Shown here piece after piece: positions 19,333 to 28,631 of a stretch of 64,000 nt of DNA. A model generated the notes under the pieces. The model searched no databases, had not been told where the DNA came from, and saw only the letters and a list, made by a program, of their open reading frames with translations. Numbering within the stretch: the first letter of the stretch is position 1; every line of letters starts with the position of its first letter. The position numbers and the translations under genes are program-made. The DNA comes from Hallella mizrahii. GTDB lineage: Bacteria; Bacteroidota; Bacteroidia; Bacteroidales; Bacteroidaceae. The stretch is taken from NCBI RefSeq assembly GCF_009695775.1, contig NZ_VUNG01000010.1, positions 25,524-89,523 of the forward strand, given 5' to 3'.

Positions 19333-20319
19333 TCAGATGCAGGTCAGCTCACAGTGTATGCCATTGAGGAAGGCGGTGGCGGTCATACGTTTTTTGCCGG
19401 CTGGTTGCAACTCTTCTATCGACAGCCATTCGTTGGAGCAGGCGATGAGCAGTTGGTTCTTGCGCACGCTGACGGTACCGGGCTTCTCTGAGCAGGAGAT
19501 GCCGGTCTTGGATGTTTTGAAGATTTTGTAGGTGTTGGCTTTTCCTGCTTCTCCGTTTGTCGGTTGCATGGTAGTCCATGCACAGGGGTAGGGGGACAGT
19601 CCTCTGACAAAGTCATAAACCTGCTTGGCTGTCAGAGACCAGTTGATTTTGCACGTGTCTTTGAAGATCTTTGGAGCCGGATGCAGTTCACCGTCAGAGG
19701 CAGTCAGTTGTTGCTGATCGGTGGAATCAACGTGGCCGTTTCCTTCGAGCACGAGGTTGATGGTTTCTTCTGCGATGTCAGCACCTAAGTGCATCAGTCC
19801 GTCGTAGACATATTCCACGTCAGCATCATCTGGGATAGGAAATTTTTTCTGTAGGATGATGCGTCCCGTGTCGATGTCTTTGTCCAGGAAGAAGGTCGTC
19901 ACGCCCGTCATCGTCTCGCCATTGATAATGGCCCAGTTGATAGGTGCGGCACCACGGTACTGTGGAAGCAAGGCAGCGTGGACATTAAAGGTGCCGAAGC
20001 GTGGCATGGCCCAGACAACCTCCGGCAACATGCGGAAGGCGACCACCACTTGCAGGTCGGCATGGTATGCAGCCAACTGCTCAACAAAAGCGGGATCTTT
20101 CATCTTTACAGGCTGCAAGACAGGAATGCCTTGCTGGAGTGCATAGCGCTTGACCTCTGAGGGCTGAAGATGATCCTGATGCCGTCCGACGGGCTTGTCA
20201 GGCTGTGTGACCACCGCAACGACATTATATCCGTTCTCTACTAATCGTCGGAGCGTGCCAACGGCAAACTCCGGTGTGCCCATGAATATGATTTTCAGAT
20301 CTTTTTTGTTCATCGTCAT
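19333..20319 (-). CDS. fmt: Methionyl-tRNA formyltransferase
   Basis: A 328-residue enzyme that formylates initiator Met-tRNA using 10-formyl-tetrahydrofolate. The N-terminal Rossmann-like domain starts IIFMGTPEFAVGTLRRLV. The catalytic region reads FNVHAALLPQYRGAAPINWA, followed by GETMTGVTTFFLDKDIDTG. The C-terminal OB-like tRNA-binding domain begins near residue 215. M1 and M3 are both possible starts. A TACCTTTG element lies 20 nt upstream. Confidence 0.97.
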   Translation of the reverse strand: MTMNKKDLKIIFMGTPEFAVGTLRRLVENGYNVVAVVTQPDKPVGRHQDHLQPSEVKRYALQQGIPVLQPVKMKDPAFVEQLAAYHADLQVVVAFRMLPEVVWAMPRFGTFNVHAALLPQYRGAAPINWAIINGETMTGVTTFFLDKDIDTGRIILQKKFPIPDDADVEYVYDGLMHLGADIAEETINLVLEGNGHVDSTDQQQLTASDGELHPAPKIFKDTCKINWSLTAKQVYDFVRGLSPYPCAWTTMQPTNGEAGKANTYKIFKTSKTGISCSEKPGTVSVRKNQLLIACSNEWLSIEELQPAGKKRMTATAFLNGIHCELTCI

Positions 20320-20338
20320 TGCTATTTTTTTCTTTTTG

Positions 20339-20346
20339 CAAAGGTA
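20339..20346 (-). promoter_or_regulatory. -7 element for fmt
   Basis: Minus-strand TACCTTTG, 20 nt before the fmt ATG. No clear -33 box. Confidence 0.5.
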
Positions 20347-20505
20347 GCGAGTTTTTATGAGAATCTGAAATTTAAACCGGCTTTATTCTTTTGTCGTCAG
20401 GAGGCTTGTACCGTAGTTTTTGGCTTGTTGCCAGCTTATAGTCTTCTTCTCGGTTATCCTTACGTTTTAGAAGACCTTATATATAATAAGGTATTTTCCC
20501 ATAAA

Positions 20506-20537
20506 TTTGGTCTTTCAGATAAAACTTAGTAACTTTG
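20506..20537 (+). promoter_or_regulatory. Promoter of kdsA-kdsD
   Basis: TTTG at 20506-20509, 20 nt, TAACTTTG at 20530-20537. It overlaps the upstream ATG at 20535, which supports the kdsA start at 20565. Confidence 0.82.
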
Positions 20538-20564
20538 CATAGTTTTAGTCTAAGACAATTGATC

Positions 20565-21323
20565 ATGCAAAAACCCGTAGTCATTGCCGGACCTTGTGTC
20601 ATCGAGTCTGCCGCTTTGCTCGACACCGTAGCGCAGGAGCTTGTCAGGCTCAACGCCAAATACGACATCAACATCATCTTCAAGGCCTCGTTTGATAAGG
20701 CCAACCGCACCTCACTCCACTCATTCCGTGGTCCCGGACTGGAGCGCGGACTGGAGATGCTTGCCGATGTGAAGCGTAAATATCAGTTGAGAATCACCAC
20801 CGACATCCACGAGGCTTGGCAAGCAGAGCCTGCCGGCGAGGTGTGCGATGTGTTACAGATTCCCGCTTTTCTGTGCCGGCAGACTGACCTACTCGTAGCA
20901 GCTGCCAAGACGGGACGTATCGTCAACATCAAAAAGGCACAATTCCTTTCCGGACGTGACATGCGCTATCCTGTGGAAAAAGCGCAGGACAGCGGTGCCA
21001 AAGAGGTGTGGCTCACCGAGCGCGGCAACTGCTTTGGCTACAACAACCTTGTCGTAGACTTCCGCAACATCGCCGACATGCTCGACATTGTGCCCACCGT
21101 GATCATGGACTGCACCCACAGCGTGCAACGTCCTTCGGCCGGAGACGGCAAGACCATTGGTGACCGTAAGTTTGTGCCCAGCATGGCACTTGCGGCAAAG
21201 GCTTTTGGCGCTACAGGATATTTCTTCGAGACACATCCCAATCCCGATGAGGGACTGTCGGACGCTGCCAACATGATCGAGTTGAACAAGCTCGAAGCCA
21301 CCTTGCTGCCGCTTTTGAAATGA
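20565..21323 (+). CDS. kdsA: 3-deoxy-8-phosphooctulonate synthase
   Basis: Condenses arabinose 5-phosphate with phosphoenolpyruvate to KDO 8-phosphate for lipopolysaccharide. Family motifs are VVIAGPCVIES at the N-terminus, FKASFDKANRTS, KKAQFLSGRDMRYPVEKAQ and DCTHSVQRPSAGDGKTIGDR. The chosen start MQKPVVIAGP gives 252 residues, at the short end for the family, but the promoter at 20506-20537 excludes the longer frame. The Asn/Cys metal-site position reads IVNIKKAQ, the Asn of the metal-independent class (inference). kdsD follows after 48 nt. Confidence 0.95.
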   Translation: MQKPVVIAGPCVIESAALLDTVAQELVRLNAKYDINIIFKASFDKANRTSLHSFRGPGLERGLEMLADVKRKYQLRITTDIHEAWQAEPAGEVCDVLQIPAFLCRQTDLLVAAAKTGRIVNIKKAQFLSGRDMRYPVEKAQDSGAKEVWLTERGNCFGYNNLVVDFRNIADMLDIVPTVIMDCTHSVQRPSAGDGKTIGDRKFVPSMALAAKAFGATGYFFETHPNPDEGLSDAANMIELNKLEATLLPLLK

Positions 21324-21371
21324 GCAGTACAGGAAGAAAACGAGCCATCATCATTCAGAGAAGAACAACAG

Positions 21372-22385
21372 ATGAAAAAAGAGATAAAAACAGAAAAAGG
21401 TAAAACCACACTCGAGGAGCGGCTGCACCATGCCAGAGTGTATGCAGAACGCTGTCTGCGTGAAGAAGCTCAGGCTGTCCTCGACCTCATCCCCCAACTC
21501 GACGAGAACTTTGAGAAAGCCGTCGATATGATGTATCACTGCCACGGCAAGATCATCGTCACGGGAGTAGGCAAAAGCGGAAATATCGGTGCCAAGATTG
21601 CCGCCACCCTGTCCTCAACGGGCACACCGGCCTTTTTTATCAATCCTCTTGACGCCTATCACGGCGATCTCGGCGTGATGACACCCGAAGATATTGTACT
21701 GGCCATCAGTAATTCCGGACAGACCGATGAACTGTTGCGCTTCGTGCCGATCCTCTTACATATGCACGTTCCCATCATCGGCATGAGCCGCAATCCCGAA
21801 TCACTGTTGGCCAAATACTCAGCGATCCACATCAAAGTGTTCGTGGATCACGAAGCATGCCCGCTGAATCTTGCGCCCACCTCCTCCACGACAGCGGCAC
21901 TGGCCATGGGCGACGCTCTGGCCATCGCACTGATGCAGGTGCGTGACTTCCGGCCCCGCGACTTTGCGCAGTTCCATCCGGGCGGTGAGTTAGGCAAGCG
22001 ACTGCTGACCAAAGCCGAAGATGTTATGCGCACAGAAGAGCTTCCCGTCATCCCGGAGAACATGAACCTCGGCAAAGCCATCATCGACGTGTCAAAAGGC
22101 AAACTGGGTATGGGCGTATCGCTCGACAGCGACAACCGGGTCATCGGACTGATCACCGACGGCGACATACGCAGAGCCATGGAGAAATGGCAGGCACGCT
22201 TCTTCGATCATACGGTGAGCGAAATCATGACCCGCACACCGAAGATCGTCTCGCCCTCGACAAAGGTAACTGAGATACAACGTGTCATGCACCAGTACAA
22301 GATCCATTCGGTGCTCGTCTGCGACAAAGAGAAACATCTCTTAGGCATCGTAGACTCCTATGCCGCCTCGTTGCTCAACCAGTAA
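21372..22385 (+). CDS. kdsD: Arabinose-5-phosphate isomerase (KpsF/GutQ type)
   Basis: A 337-residue enzyme converting ribulose 5-phosphate to arabinose 5-phosphate, the substrate of the neighbouring KdsA. An SIS domain covers about residues 30-190 (ITGVGKSGNIGAKIAATLSS shifted by one; LAISNSGQTDELLRFVP; AMGDALAIALM). Two CBS domains follow (about 215-337; VMRTEELPVIPEN and EIMTRTPKIVSPSTKV). The kdsA-kdsD pairing makes the assignment firm. Confidence 0.95.
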   Translation: MKKEIKTEKGKTTLEERLHHARVYAERCLREEAQAVLDLIPQLDENFEKAVDMMYHCHGKIIVTGVGKSGNIGAKIAATLSSTGTPAFFINPLDAYHGDLGVMTPEDIVLAISNSGQTDELLRFVPILLHMHVPIIGMSRNPESLLAKYSAIHIKVFVDHEACPLNLAPTSSTTAALAMGDALAIALMQVRDFRPRDFAQFHPGGELGKRLLTKAEDVMRTEELPVIPENMNLGKAIIDVSKGKLGMGVSLDSDNRVIGLITDGDIRRAMEKWQARFFDHTVSEIMTRTPKIVSPSTKVTEIQRVMHQYKIHSVLVCDKEKHLLGIVDSYAASLLNQ

Positions 22386-23775
22386 TAAGCAGAAGAAACC
22401 TGCCCACAGAGTTTCACCGGTTCGAAGAGAATCAGTGTTCACAATAAGAATTTCAGTATTAGTCAATAAAATCACTTTGAACGTATTTCCCTTTAAGGTA
22501 TTAGTATGCCTCATGACTGCAGGCATAACGCCTTGTCATGCACATAACGATAAAACCCAACAACAGTGTCAGCGCAGTGACTCGATGCTGGTCAACCAAT
22601 TGAGAGAAGATGGTGTTTCCTTCTCCCACGACAACAGCGTGACGCTGCTGATGACCGGACAGGAGAAATTCGACGATTTGTTTAAGGCCATCAAGCAGGC
22701 TCGCTCTTCCGTACATCTGGAATATTTCAACTTTCGGAATGACTCTATCGCCCGCTGCCTCTTTGACCTGCTTGCCGAGAAAGCAGCACAGGGTGTAAAG
22801 GTCAGAGCGATGTTCGACGGATTTGGCAACGACAGCAACAACCGTCCTCTGCGCCGCAAGCACATCAAAAAGCTACGCGAGGAAGGCATCGAAATCTACG
22901 AGTTTGACCCGATACGCTTTCCTTGGGTCAACCATGTCTGGTCGCGCGATCACAGAAAAATTGTGGTCATCGACGGGAAAATCGCATACACCGGCGGTAT
23001 GAACGTGGCGGACTACTACATCAAAGGTACAAAGGAAGTGGGATCCTGGCACGACATGCACTGCCGCATCGAAGGCACGGAGGTCAACACACTCCAGACA
23101 ATCTTCCTGCGCACATGGAACAAGGTGACAGGACAAAACATCCACGGACCACAATACTATCGCGGACTGGGCGATGTGAGCTACTTCCATGGACTCAAGC
23201 GCGACACCTGTGACACGGCAGGCGACAAGATGGTTGGCATCATCAACCGAGAGCCACACACATCAAACAAAATTATACGGGAGTTCTACACCCACGCCAT
23301 CAACGACGCACGGGACAGCATCATGATCATCAACCCTTATTTCACGCTGAACCACAAAATAAAAAAGGCACTGAAAAACGCTGCCAAACGTGGCGTGAAG
23401 GTGGAGATCATGCTCAGCGTGAGAAGTGACATTCCATTGACGCCTGACTGTGGGTTCTACAATGCACACCAACTGATGAAGCATGGATGTACGGTGTGGA
23501 TGTATAAGCCCGGCTTTCACCACACCAAGATCATCATGGTCGACGGCCGATTTTGTACGGTGGGGTCTGCCAACCTCAATGCCAGAAGTCTGGCATGGGA
23601 CTACGAAGAGAATGCCGTCATCATCGACCCATGCACAACGGATGAGTTGATACAACTGTTCAACTCGGAAAAGAAAGACTCCTTCCGGCTGACGGAAGAA
23701 ACATGGGACGCGTGGCGTACACCCTGGCAGAAGTTCCGCGGATGGTTCGCTCACCTGCTGACAAAGTTCCTATAG
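22360..23775 (+). CDS. Phospholipase D-family protein, cardiolipin synthase-like
   Basis: Up to 471 residues with two HKD motifs, DHRKIVVIDGK near residue 197 and HHTKIIMVDGRFCTVGSANL near residue 387. These define phosphatidyltransferases such as cardiolipin synthase. The two-helix N-terminal membrane anchor of ClsA is absent. Instead a signal-like stretch (VLVCLMTAGITPCHA) lies at about residues 46-62. The true start is unclear: the ATG at 22360 overlaps kdsD by 26 nt and gives an overlong basic lead; a TTG at 22477 gives a neat signal peptide (NVFPFKVLVCLMTAG); the ATG at 22513 would remove it. Position after kdsA-kdsD suggests an envelope role. Export to the periplasm is inferred. Confidence 0.83.
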   Translation: MPPRCSTSNKQKKPAHRVSPVRRESVFTIRISVLVNKITLNVFPFKVLVCLMTAGITPCHAHNDKTQQQCQRSDSMLVNQLREDGVSFSHDNSVTLLMTGQEKFDDLFKAIKQARSSVHLEYFNFRNDSIARCLFDLLAEKAAQGVKVRAMFDGFGNDSNNRPLRRKHIKKLREEGIEIYEFDPIRFPWVNHVWSRDHRKIVVIDGKIAYTGGMNVADYYIKGTKEVGSWHDMHCRIEGTEVNTLQTIFLRTWNKVTGQNIHGPQYYRGLGDVSYFHGLKRDTCDTAGDKMVGIINREPHTSNKIIREFYTHAINDARDSIMIINPYFTLNHKIKKALKNAAKRGVKVEIMLSVRSDIPLTPDCGFYNAHQLMKHGCTVWMYKPGFHHTKIIMVDGRFCTVGSANLNARSLAWDYEENAVIIDPCTTDELIQLFNSEKKDSFRLTEETWDAWRTPWQKFRGWFAHLLTKFL

Positions 23776-23856
23776 TCTTTTTTTCTCCACTCCACGGTCT
23801 CCCTTCCGCTATTCCCTTACTTTTTTACTTTTTACCCTTTTCCTTCTTTACCTTTT

Positions 23857-24447
23857 TTAGATGCTGTTCACATCGACGTAGCCGTGCATGACGGCATAGA
23901 TCGTCAAGGCCGACACACTGCGTCGGCCAAGCTTGGCGACAATGTTTTTGCGGTGCGTGATGACGGTTGTCAACCCGATGTTGAGTTTATCGGCTATCTC
24001 CTTATTAATATATCCCTTGACGATGAGTCTGAGCACATCTATTTCCCGCTTCGACAATTTCTTTTCTGTCGTAGACGGGGACTGTGTCGGCAAGTGCTGA
24101 CCACACCCATGAGCGCGCTGCTCCAGTGCCAGCAGCTGTCTGACCAAAAGTTTTTCGGGTTGATGGCTGCAAATGCAATGAAAGTCTGACGGCTGTGCAG
24201 CCGGATCATCGGAAGACGTGAAAGCTATGGTCTGATGCCTTCTTTCCAGAAAAAAATCTCGGTTGTTGAGCAGCACAGTCTGTGAGACAAAGAAGTGCAC
24301 AAAATGTTCCTCACCACTTTGCAACAGTTCCTCTAATGTGTTGAACGTATGCGTCTCCATGATTGGCATGACCTGCTCGAGCAGGGTCTTCATGCCTATC
24401 AGGGCAAGCGTGTCCTCATTGATAACAGCTACCTTTGGATGTTCCAT
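23857..24447 (-). CDS. LuxR-type response regulator with degenerate receiver
   Basis: A 196-residue DNA-binding regulator. The C-terminal LuxR helix-turn-helix is clear (LSKREIDVLRLIVKGYINKE, then IADKLNIGLTTVITHRKNIV) at about residues 130-196. The N-terminal 120 residues have receiver-like length and order (PKVAVINEDTLALIGMKTLL) but no convincing acidic pocket and no clear phospho-acceptor Asp, so phosphorylation is doubtful. It converges with the phospholipase D gene and is followed on the left by only 80 nt. Confidence 0.75.
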   Translation of the reverse strand: MEHPKVAVINEDTLALIGMKTLLEQVMPIMETHTFNTLEELLQSGEEHFVHFFVSQTVLLNNRDFFLERRHQTIAFTSSDDPAAQPSDFHCICSHQPEKLLVRQLLALEQRAHGCGQHLPTQSPSTTEKKLSKREIDVLRLIVKGYINKEIADKLNIGLTTVITHRKNIVAKLGRRSVSALTIYAVMHGYVDVNSI

Positions 24448-24460
24448 GACTGAAGAAATA

Positions 24461-24513
24461 AAAAAAGGCCTGCCAGTGACTCCAGAGTATACTCAGAAGC
24501 CAATAGCAGGCTT
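24461..24513 (-). terminator. Terminator of the rny operon
   Basis: On the minus strand AAGCCTGCTA and TGGCAGGCCT flank a long loop and are followed by TTTTTTT. It lies between the RNase Y stop and the LuxR-type gene start. Confidence 0.75.
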
Positions 24514-24533
24514 GTATGTCCTATTGTTGATGA

Positions 24534-26069
24534 TTACTTGGCATAGGCGACACTACGCGTCTCACGAATCACGGTGATCTTCACCTGACCGGGATATGTC
24601 ATCTCGTTCTGGATCTTCTCAGCGATCTCGTTGCTGAGTTTCGTGCTGTCCTCGTCGCTCATCTTGTCGGCACCGACGATGACGCGCAGTTCACGTCCGG
24701 CTTGGATGGCGTAGGTCTTTGTCACGCCCGGATAGCTCATGGCAATGGCCTCCAAGTCGTTGAGGCGCTTGATATAAGCCTCGACGATCTCGCGGCGTGC
24801 ACCCGGACGTGCACCGGAGATGGCATCGCACACCTGCACGATAGGTGCCAGCAGGGTCTGCATCTCCACCTCGTCGTGGTGAGCGGCGATGGCATTCACG
24901 ATATCGGGCTTCTCCTTGTATTTCTCAGCCATCTTGGCACCTAAGAGTGCATGCGGCAACTCGCTCTCCTCGTCGGGCACCTTGCCGATGTCATGAAGCA
25001 GACCGGCACGTTTTGCCTTCTTAGGATTCAGGCCGAGCTCAGCAGCCATGACGGAACAGAGGTTAGCCGTCTCACGGGCGTGCTGCAACAGATTCTGCCC
25101 ATAGGAAGAGCGGTACTTCATCTTACCGATGATACGCACCAGTTCTGGATGGAGTCCGTGGATACCCAAGTCGATCACCGTACGCTTACCGGTCTCAATG
25201 ATTTCGTTGTCGAGTTGCTTCTTGACCTTAGCTACGACCTCCTCGATACGTGCGGGATGGATACGTCCGTCGGCGACGAGCTGATGAAGTGCCAGACGGC
25301 AGACCTCACGGCGGATAGGATCAAAAGCAGAAATGACAATGCTCTCGGGGGTGTCGTCGACGACGATCTCCACGCCGGTGGCTGCTTCAAGGGCACGGAT
25401 GTTGCGACCTTCACGACCGATGATGCGCCCCTTGACCTCGTCGTTGTCGATATGGAAGACACTCACGGAGTTTTCGATGGCCGTCTCGGTGGCTACACGT
25501 TGTATTGTCTGGATGACGATCTTCTTTGCCTTCATGTTGGCATCGAGCTTAGCCTGGTCCATGATTTCATTGACATAACCGGCTGCGTCCATCTTGGCTT
25601 TGTCCTTCATACTCTCCACAAGGCGCTTCTTGGCTTCCTCGGCAGAGAGGCCGGAGAGCTCCTCCAGTTTGGCGCGCTCCTGATCCTGCATCTTCTCAAG
25701 CTCAGCCTGACGCTGTGTGATGATCTTTTTCTCGTTGTCGATGCGCACCTGGCCTTGTTCCACCTCTTGCTTGCGGCGCTGGAGTTCCTCCTGACGCTGG
25801 TTGAGCGAAATCTCACGCTGTTTCAGTCGGTTCTCGTTTTGCTGGATCTTCTGGTTGCGCAACTGCACCTCCTTTTCCAACTCACTTTTCTTATTCAGGA
25901 ATTTCTCCTTGACCTCAAGAAGTTTTTTCTCTTTAATCACGTCCGCGTCTTTCTGCGCAGTCTCCAAGATCTCGTTATATTTACCTTTCGCAATATGGCG
26001 GAAGTAATAAAATCCGGCCAACGCGCCCAGTGCCAGGGCAACGACGGCAGTAATGATGATACCTATCAT
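24534..26069 (-). CDS. rny: Ribonuclease Y
   Basis: A 511-residue membrane-tethered endoribonuclease that starts mRNA decay. Order seen: N-terminal membrane helix ([20 protein letters not shown]), a long charged coiled coil (about 30-190), a KH domain (near 205-265; [20 protein letters not shown]), and an HD domain with [10 protein letters not shown] near residue 355 and [10 protein letters not shown] after it. Length and order match RNase Y exactly. It is the last gene of a unit with zapA and a coiled-coil gene. Confidence 0.97.
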   Translation of the reverse strand: MIGIIITAVVALALGALAGFYYFRHIAKGKYNEILETAQKDADVIKEKKLLEVKEKFLNKKSELEKEVQLRNQKIQQNENRLKQREISLNQRQEELQRRKQEVEQGQVRIDNEKKIITQRQAELEKMQDQERAKLEELSGLSAEEAKKRLVESMKDKAKMDAAGYVNEIMDQAKLDANMKAKKIVIQTIQRVATETAIENSVSVFHIDNDEVKGRIIGREGRNIRALEAATGVEIVVDDTPESIVISAFDPIRREVCRLALHQLVADGRIHPARIEEVVAKVKKQLDNEIIETGKRTVIDLGIHGLHPELVRIIGKMKYRSSYGQNLLQHARETANLCSVMAAELGLNPKKAKRAGLLHDIGKVPDEESELPHALLGAKMAEKYKEKPDIVNAIAAHHDEVEMQTLLAPIVQVCDAISGARPGARREIVEAYIKRLNDLEAIAMSYPGVTKTYAIQAGRELRVIVGADKMSDEDSTKLSNEIAEKIQNEMTYPGQVKITVIRETRSVAYAK

Positions 26070-26108
26070 GAATATTAATTGTATATTGTTAGTTGATTAG
26101 ACATATAA

Positions 26109-26435
26109 TCATTTACTCTCCTGAACGTTTTCCTTCCCGCATCCGAGGACGTCCTCAATTTCCGAAGTAAGCTGTTTGAGCAAATCATTATATGGCTTGG
26201 TGTCATTGCGCTGAAGCAACTCTTGCAGCCGCAGTCCAATGTCTATCATGGCGAAATAATGGATTTCCTTATCGCTCTTGAATCGTTTGAACTGGCCGTA
26301 ATACGCATTCAGGCGCTCATTGATCAACTCAGCGTCACGCCGATACAGTGCCTCGTCTTTCCGAGGCACGGTCACACTGATATCTGTATCGTAGATATGA
26401 AGCCTTATGGTGATCTTTTCAGTTTCTTCTGTCAT
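26109..26435 (-). CDS. zapA: Cell division protein ZapA
   Basis: A 108-residue protein that bundles FtsZ filaments. It opens with the ZapA domain (KITIRLHIYDTDISVTVPRK), then EALYRRDAELINERLNAYYG and a C-terminal helix. It overlaps the upstream coiled-coil gene by 17 nt and lies 39 nt before rny, so the three are co-transcribed. Confidence 0.88.
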   Translation of the reverse strand: MTEETEKITIRLHIYDTDISVTVPRKDEALYRRDAELINERLNAYYGQFKRFKSDKEIHYFAMIDIGLRLQELLQRNDTKPYNDLLKQLTSEIEDVLGCGKENVQESK

Positions 26436-26736
26436 TGTCGGAACTTTCGCTACTCAGCATGGTGATGCATTTGTTGACATCACGGATGAGCGCGGACAGA
26501 GACTTTTTCGCGCGACTCATGTCCATATCGCTCACTTGCAGCATACGAGCGGTTTTCAACGTCTGATAGTCACTTTCCGCCTTCTTCAACTGTTCTTGCA
26601 ACACGCTGATGGAAGCATCTCTGTCATCGATCACCGTGAGCAGACGCGCATTTTCCTTTTTTAGCTCCTCGTATTGGAGCATCAGCTGTCTGACACGTGT
26701 CACAAATGTGTTGATTATCTTCTCATTGGCATCCAT
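26419..26736 (-). CDS. Small coiled-coil protein encoded with zapA
   Basis: A 105-residue protein, largely one predicted coiled coil (MLQYEELKKENARLLTVIDD, then SISVLQEQLKKAESDYQTLK). The start at 26736 (MDANEKIINT) fits a promoter at 26754-26784 and discards 16 residues of the longer frame. No family name is certain. Overlap with zapA suggests a partner in division, similar in build to ZapB; that is inference. Confidence 0.75.
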   Translation of the reverse strand: MDANEKIINTFVTRVRQLMLQYEELKKENARLLTVIDDRDASISVLQEQLKKAESDYQTLKTARMLQVSDMDMSRAKKSLSALIRDVNKCITMLSSESSDNDRRN

Positions 26737-26753
26737 GACTATAGTTCTTTCTG

Positions 26754-26784
26754 CAAAATTATAGATTTTCAGCGAGAATAGCAA
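26754..26784 (-). promoter_or_regulatory. Promoter of the coiled coil-zapA-rny operon
   Basis: On the minus strand TTG (26784-26782), 20 nt, TAATTTTG (26761-26754), about 18 nt before the ATG at 26736. Confidence 0.72.
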
Positions 26785-26829
26785 GCTTTCTGAAACATTT
26801 TTCTCAGAAGGCTTGTCTTTCCCTCATAT

Positions 26830-27462
26830 TTATTTCTTCTTCACATCCTCATCCTTGGGGCGCGGCTCCTTCTTGGCCAGCATCATCACCTGATAGGTGA
26901 AATCGGTCACCCACTTCTGAGAGAAGTTCAAGCGGGCATTGAGCTTGCGCACGTTCAGCACAGCTTTGATCACGCTCGGATCCTTATAGTCGTTCTTCAT
27001 GAAGATGTCGCTGACGGTCTTTTCCGTCATGGCGTAGATGGTCTTCTTGAAGATAGAAGGCACACGCAACTTAAACTTCATCAGGTTGCCCATGAGCATC
27101 ATCAGTTCCTGTGAGAAGCTCTGGAACTGAATCAGGTATACCTGCACATCCTGCAATTTCTTGCAGTTGCGGCGGATACTCTGGTCGATTTCCTTGAAGA
27201 ACTGCTCGTCGGTGTGATAGATCTCCATCATCATCTTGCGGCAATGCCCCTTTTCGCCCACACCAAGTTTATTGTTCTGTGTGGGCACGTGCAGTGTCGA
27301 CTTAAAGAGTCTGAGATCGGGCAACATAGCCAGGTTGCTGATACCCAGTTGAGCGGCTAAGGCTGCTTGAAAATATACACGCACGAGCGTCATATAATCT
27401 TCCATGCCGCCCGTCTTGCTTTCTTGTTCCTTCCTTCCAAAAAGTTTGGAGAATATTTCCAT
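26830..27462 (-). CDS. Conserved hypothetical protein
   Basis: A 210-residue soluble, helix-rich protein (MEIFSKLFGRKEQESKTGG at the start, KKEPRPKDEDVKKK at the end). No signal peptide, membrane helix or catalytic motif. The central region is rich in Met and hydrophobics (QELMMLMGNLMKFKLRVPS). It has its own promoter at 27503-27533. Coding character is clear, but I do not recognise a function. Confidence 0.75.
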   Translation of the reverse strand: MEIFSKLFGRKEQESKTGGMEDYMTLVRVYFQAALAAQLGISNLAMLPDLRLFKSTLHVPTQNNKLGVGEKGHCRKMMMEIYHTDEQFFKEIDQSIRRNCKKLQDVQVYLIQFQSFSQELMMLMGNLMKFKLRVPSIFKKTIYAMTEKTVSDIFMKNDYKDPSVIKAVLNVRKLNARLNFSQKWVTDFTYQVMMLAKKEPRPKDEDVKKK

Positions 27463-27502
27463 ATTTATTGAAATTACTTTAGAGAGTGTCGTAAATCATC
27501 TG

Positions 27503-27533
27503 CAAAAATACAATAATATAGCGAGAAGACAAA
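27503..27533 (-). promoter_or_regulatory. Promoter of the 210-residue hypothetical gene
   Basis: On the minus strand TTTG (27533-27530), 19 nt, TATTTTTG (27510-27503), about 40 nt before the ATG. Confidence 0.72.
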
Positions 27534-27574
27534 ATAAAAGTCTATGAATCTCTCTAAGTTTCGATAATATTTCG

Positions 27575-27582
27575 TAACTTTG
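27575..27582 (+). promoter_or_regulatory. -7 element for rfbA-wzc
   Basis: TAACTTTG on the plus strand, 113 nt before the rfbA ATG; the leader would be about 105 nt. No -33 TTTG at the right distance. Confidence 0.45.
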
Positions 27583-27695
27583 CAGTGATAATGCGACAAC
27601 AACAATATAAGCCATAGCACAAGTCTGGCAGCGAATGCGTAATCTGCTATTTCACTGTTGACAGCTTTGGCTCTAATTTATTTTAAGGCCAAATA

Positions 27696-28589
27696 ATGAA
27701 GGGTATTGTATTAGCTGGTGGCTCAGGCACACGCTTGTATCCTATTACTAAAGGTATTAGTAAGCAACTTCTTCCCGTCTTTGACAAGCCGATGATATAT
27801 TATCCATTGTCGGTGTTAATGTTGGCCGGGATTCGTGACATTCTTGTTATTTCCACACCGTATGACTTGCCGGGTTTCAAACGCCTACTTGGTGATGGCT
27901 CAGATTTTGGCGTGCACATTACCTATGCAGAGCAGCCCCATCCCGACGGACTTGCGCAAGCGTTCCTCATCGGCGAAGATTTCATTGGAGATGACAGCGT
28001 CTGCCTGGTCTTAGGCGACAATATCTTCTATGGCGCAGGCTTTAGCGGACTGTTGCGCCACAGTAGAGAGCAGGCCGAGCAGCACAACAAGGCCACGGTG
28101 TTTGGCTACTATGTCAACGACCCGGAGCGCTATGGTGTGGCTGAGCTCGACAAGGAAGGCAACTGCCTGAGCTTGGAGGAGAAGCCTCTGCATCCCAAGA
28201 GCAACTATGCCGTGGTAGGTCTTTATTTCTATCCCAACGATGTGGTAAGCATCGCCAAGGCAGTGAAGCCCAGTAAGCGTGGCGAGTTGGAGATCACTTC
28301 TGTCAATCAGGACTATCTCAGTCAGAAGCGTTTGCGTGTGCAGGCGTTGCCGCGTGGCTTCGCCTGGCTCGACACGGGTACTCACGACAGTCTCTCAGAG
28401 GCCAGCACCTTTATCGAGTGCATCGAGAAGCGCCAAGGTCTGAAGGTGGCTTGCCTGGAGGAGATCGCCTATCGGCAAGGGTGGATCACACGTGAGCAAC
28501 TCGTGGTGGAGGCACAGCCAATGGTTAAAAACGATTATGGCAAATTCCTCTTGCAGCTGGCAGGTGAGAAAGTGTCCGAAAACAGATAA
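27696..28589 (+). CDS. rfbA: Glucose-1-phosphate thymidylyltransferase
   Basis: A 297-residue enzyme that makes dTDP-glucose, the first step to dTDP-rhamnose. The nucleotide-binding signature [20 protein letters not shown] is at residues 8-27, with the Mg/sugar-site segment [10 protein letters not shown] and [19 protein letters not shown] further on. It leads a short operon with a Wzc-like kinase 42 nt downstream. The rest of the rfb pathway is not adjacent (rfbD lies at 13-14 kb). Confidence 0.97.
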   Translation: MKGIVLAGGSGTRLYPITKGISKQLLPVFDKPMIYYPLSVLMLAGIRDILVISTPYDLPGFKRLLGDGSDFGVHITYAEQPHPDGLAQAFLIGEDFIGDDSVCLVLGDNIFYGAGFSGLLRHSREQAEQHNKATVFGYYVNDPERYGVAELDKEGNCLSLEEKPLHPKSNYAVVGLYFYPNDVVSIAKAVKPSKRGELEITSVNQDYLSQKRLRVQALPRGFAWLDTGTHDSLSEASTFIECIEKRQGLKVACLEEIAYRQGWITREQLVVEAQPMVKNDYGKFLLQLAGEKVSENR

Positions 28590-28631
28590 TAAAAAAAGCT
28601 CAACTCAACGATATACATTAACCATCATTTC

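Noticed and set aside
24951..26078. 375-codon plus-strand frame opposite RNase Y
   Set aside because: Leu/His/Val-rich antisense of the charged coiled coil; RNase Y is unambiguous.
26069..26109. 6S RNA next to zapA, as in gammaproteobacteria
   Set aside because: Only 39 nt separate zapA and rny; there is no room for an RNA of about 180 nt.
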